A stretch of DNA of 5,617 bases from assembly GCA_937900065.1 (NCBI GenBank), contig CALCDS010000147.1, positions 1 through 5,617 of the forward strand, in the 5' to 3' direction. Under the pieces are notes generated by a model. It was not told the DNA's origin. It did not search any database and saw only the letters and a program-made list of their open reading frames with translations. Positions within the stretch are counted from its first letter, which is position 1, and each line of letters opens with the position of its first letter. Source of the DNA: an uncultured Clostridiaceae bacterium. Its GTDB lineage: Bacteria; Bacillota; Clostridia; Clostridiales; Oxobacteraceae. Shown piece by piece: positions 4,773 to 5,617 of this stretch. The translations under genes were made by a program, and so were the position numbers.

Positions 4773-5617
4773 GTGTGCGGTAAAGATTTATCACGCCAAT
4801 GCCCGTCAGGCTCTACAACGTATGTTATAAAGTCCGGAGATTTATTGTATAAGATTGCAGATAGATTTAACACTACAGTTTCAGCTATATTATCTTTAAA
4901 TCCAGGCATGCTTCCTGATAGGCTTCAAGTTGGACAGAGAATTTGCATACCAAACCAGCCGCAAGCAGGGGCTCCTTCATGCCCAATAGGAACTTCACCG
5001 TATGAGATAAAAAGAGGGGAAATATTGGCCGCAATCGCAACCAAGTTTAACATTACGGTTGAATCGATACTTGCTGCAAATCCGGGAATTGTTCCTGAAA
5101 GATTAAGCATCGGACAGGTAATCTGCATACCCCAGGAAAAGACGGTTCAGCCCGCATGCCCCATGCTAAACACATATGTAATAAAGAGAGGGGACACGCT
5201 TTTTGAAATATCAAGGCGATTTGGCGTGTCGCTAAGCAGCCTGCTTTCTGCAAACCCGGGATTAGTTCCAGAAGCTCTGCAGGTAGGTCAGGTAATATGC
5301 CTTCCTGTTTTTCACAGCGCTTTTTCCATCAAGGTCGATACACAGGCTAAAAGGCTTTATCTATATCAAAACAGCACTCTTTATAAAGCGTATCCGGTTG
5401 CCACAGGCAAAATAACATCGCCCACGCCAAAGGGAACGTTTACAATAATAAACAAGCAGGTTAACCCGGGCGGGCCTTTTGGAACGAGATGGATGGGATT
5501 GTCGCAGCCCCATTACGGCATACACGGCAACAACAATCCGGCCTCCATAGGCAAGGCTGCGTCAAACGGATGCGTGAGGATGTACAACAGCGATGTGGAG
5601 GACCTTTTTGATCTCGT
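4773..5617 (+). CDS. LysM(x3)-YkuD L,D-transpeptidase, catalytically intact, partial (C-terminus off right edge)
   Basis: GTG start; 281 complete codons are visible and the frame runs off the right edge. Three LysM domains at about 17-60, 77-120 and 135-178, each ending in ICIP or ICLP, are followed by a YkuD domain from about 184. The active site is complete: GIHG with His251, then SNGCVRM with Cys267 and Arg269. It should cross-link peptidoglycan stem peptides (3-3 links), anchored by the LysM domains. By comparison with the upstream paralogue only about 10-20 residues are missing. Cys pairs 10/58, 70/118 and 129/176 bracket the three LysM domains with spacing 48, 48 and 47, the same as in the upstream protein. 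No signal peptide is seen, as in spore-associated B. subtilis YkuD, to which this is similar in domain type though with more LysM copies. The gene follows its degenerate paralogue by 29 bases and probably shares its transcript. Confidence 0.94.
   Translation, partial: MCGKDLSRQCPSGSTTYVIKSGDLLYKIADRFNTTVSAILSLNPGMLPDRLQVGQRICIPNQPQAGAPSCPIGTSPYEIKRGEILAAIATKFNITVESILAANPGIVPERLSIGQVICIPQEKTVQPACPMLNTYVIKRGDTLFEISRRFGVSLSSLLSANPGLVPEALQVGQVICLPVFHSAFSIKVDTQAKRLYLYQNSTLYKAYPVATGKITSPTPKGTFTIINKQVNPGGPFGTRWMGLSQPHYGIHGNNNPASIGKAASNGCVRMYNSDVEDLFDL

Noticed and set aside
4256..5253. Minus-strand open frames opposite the LysM genes
   Set aside because: They are antisense to well-supported LysM-YkuD reading frames and show no SD or domain.

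Overview
The window looks like chromosomal DNA of a motile, probably spore-forming member of the Clostridia (Firmicutes). The grounds are moderate-to-low GC, strong GGAGG-type ribosome binding sites, heavy ATA and AGG codon use, a Clostridium-style methyl-accepting chemotaxis protein, and LysM plus L,D-transpeptidase proteins of the kind found on Firmicute spores and walls. No rRNA, tRNA, CRISPR array or transposase gene was seen. The genus cannot be fixed from the sequence alone.

Layout. (1) Positions 1-1630, minus strand: one long open frame (543 codons, running off the left edge) that encodes a protein with an N-terminal XRE-like helix-turn-helix and a large C-terminal part I do not recognise. 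All plus-strand open frames in this stretch are shadows of it. (2) Positions 1631-1928: a 298-base AT-rich divergent intergenic region with candidate promoters in both directions and a tandem 9-base repeat just before the next gene. (3) Positions 1929-3929, plus strand: a complete 666-residue transmembrane chemoreceptor (double-Cache sensor, HAMP, cytoplasmic signalling hairpin). (4) Positions 3930-4050: a short intergenic region dominated by a perfect 58-base palindrome with GGGGACGG/CCGTCCCC ends, resembling a small REP/MITE-type repeat. (5) Positions 4051-4743 and 4773-5617 (cut by the right edge), plus strand: two tandem paralogues with two and three LysM domains, respectively, followed by a YkuD-type L,D-transpeptidase domain. 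The second starts at GTG and has the full His/Cys/Arg active site. The first has replaced all three residues (Gln, Ser, Met), so it is probably a catalytically dead relative.

How they work together. The LysM genes are 29 bases apart and likely cotranscribed: an active peptidoglycan cross-linker beside a probable non-catalytic peptidoglycan-binding partner. Neither has a signal peptide, which suggests a mother-cell or spore-coat role or non-classical export (inference). The chemoreceptor and the helix-turn-helix protein are divergently transcribed and could share regulation, but nothing in the sequence proves a functional link.

The strongest item for a second look is the inactivated transpeptidase next to its active paralogue, followed by the perfect palindrome and the unrecognised helix-turn-helix protein.
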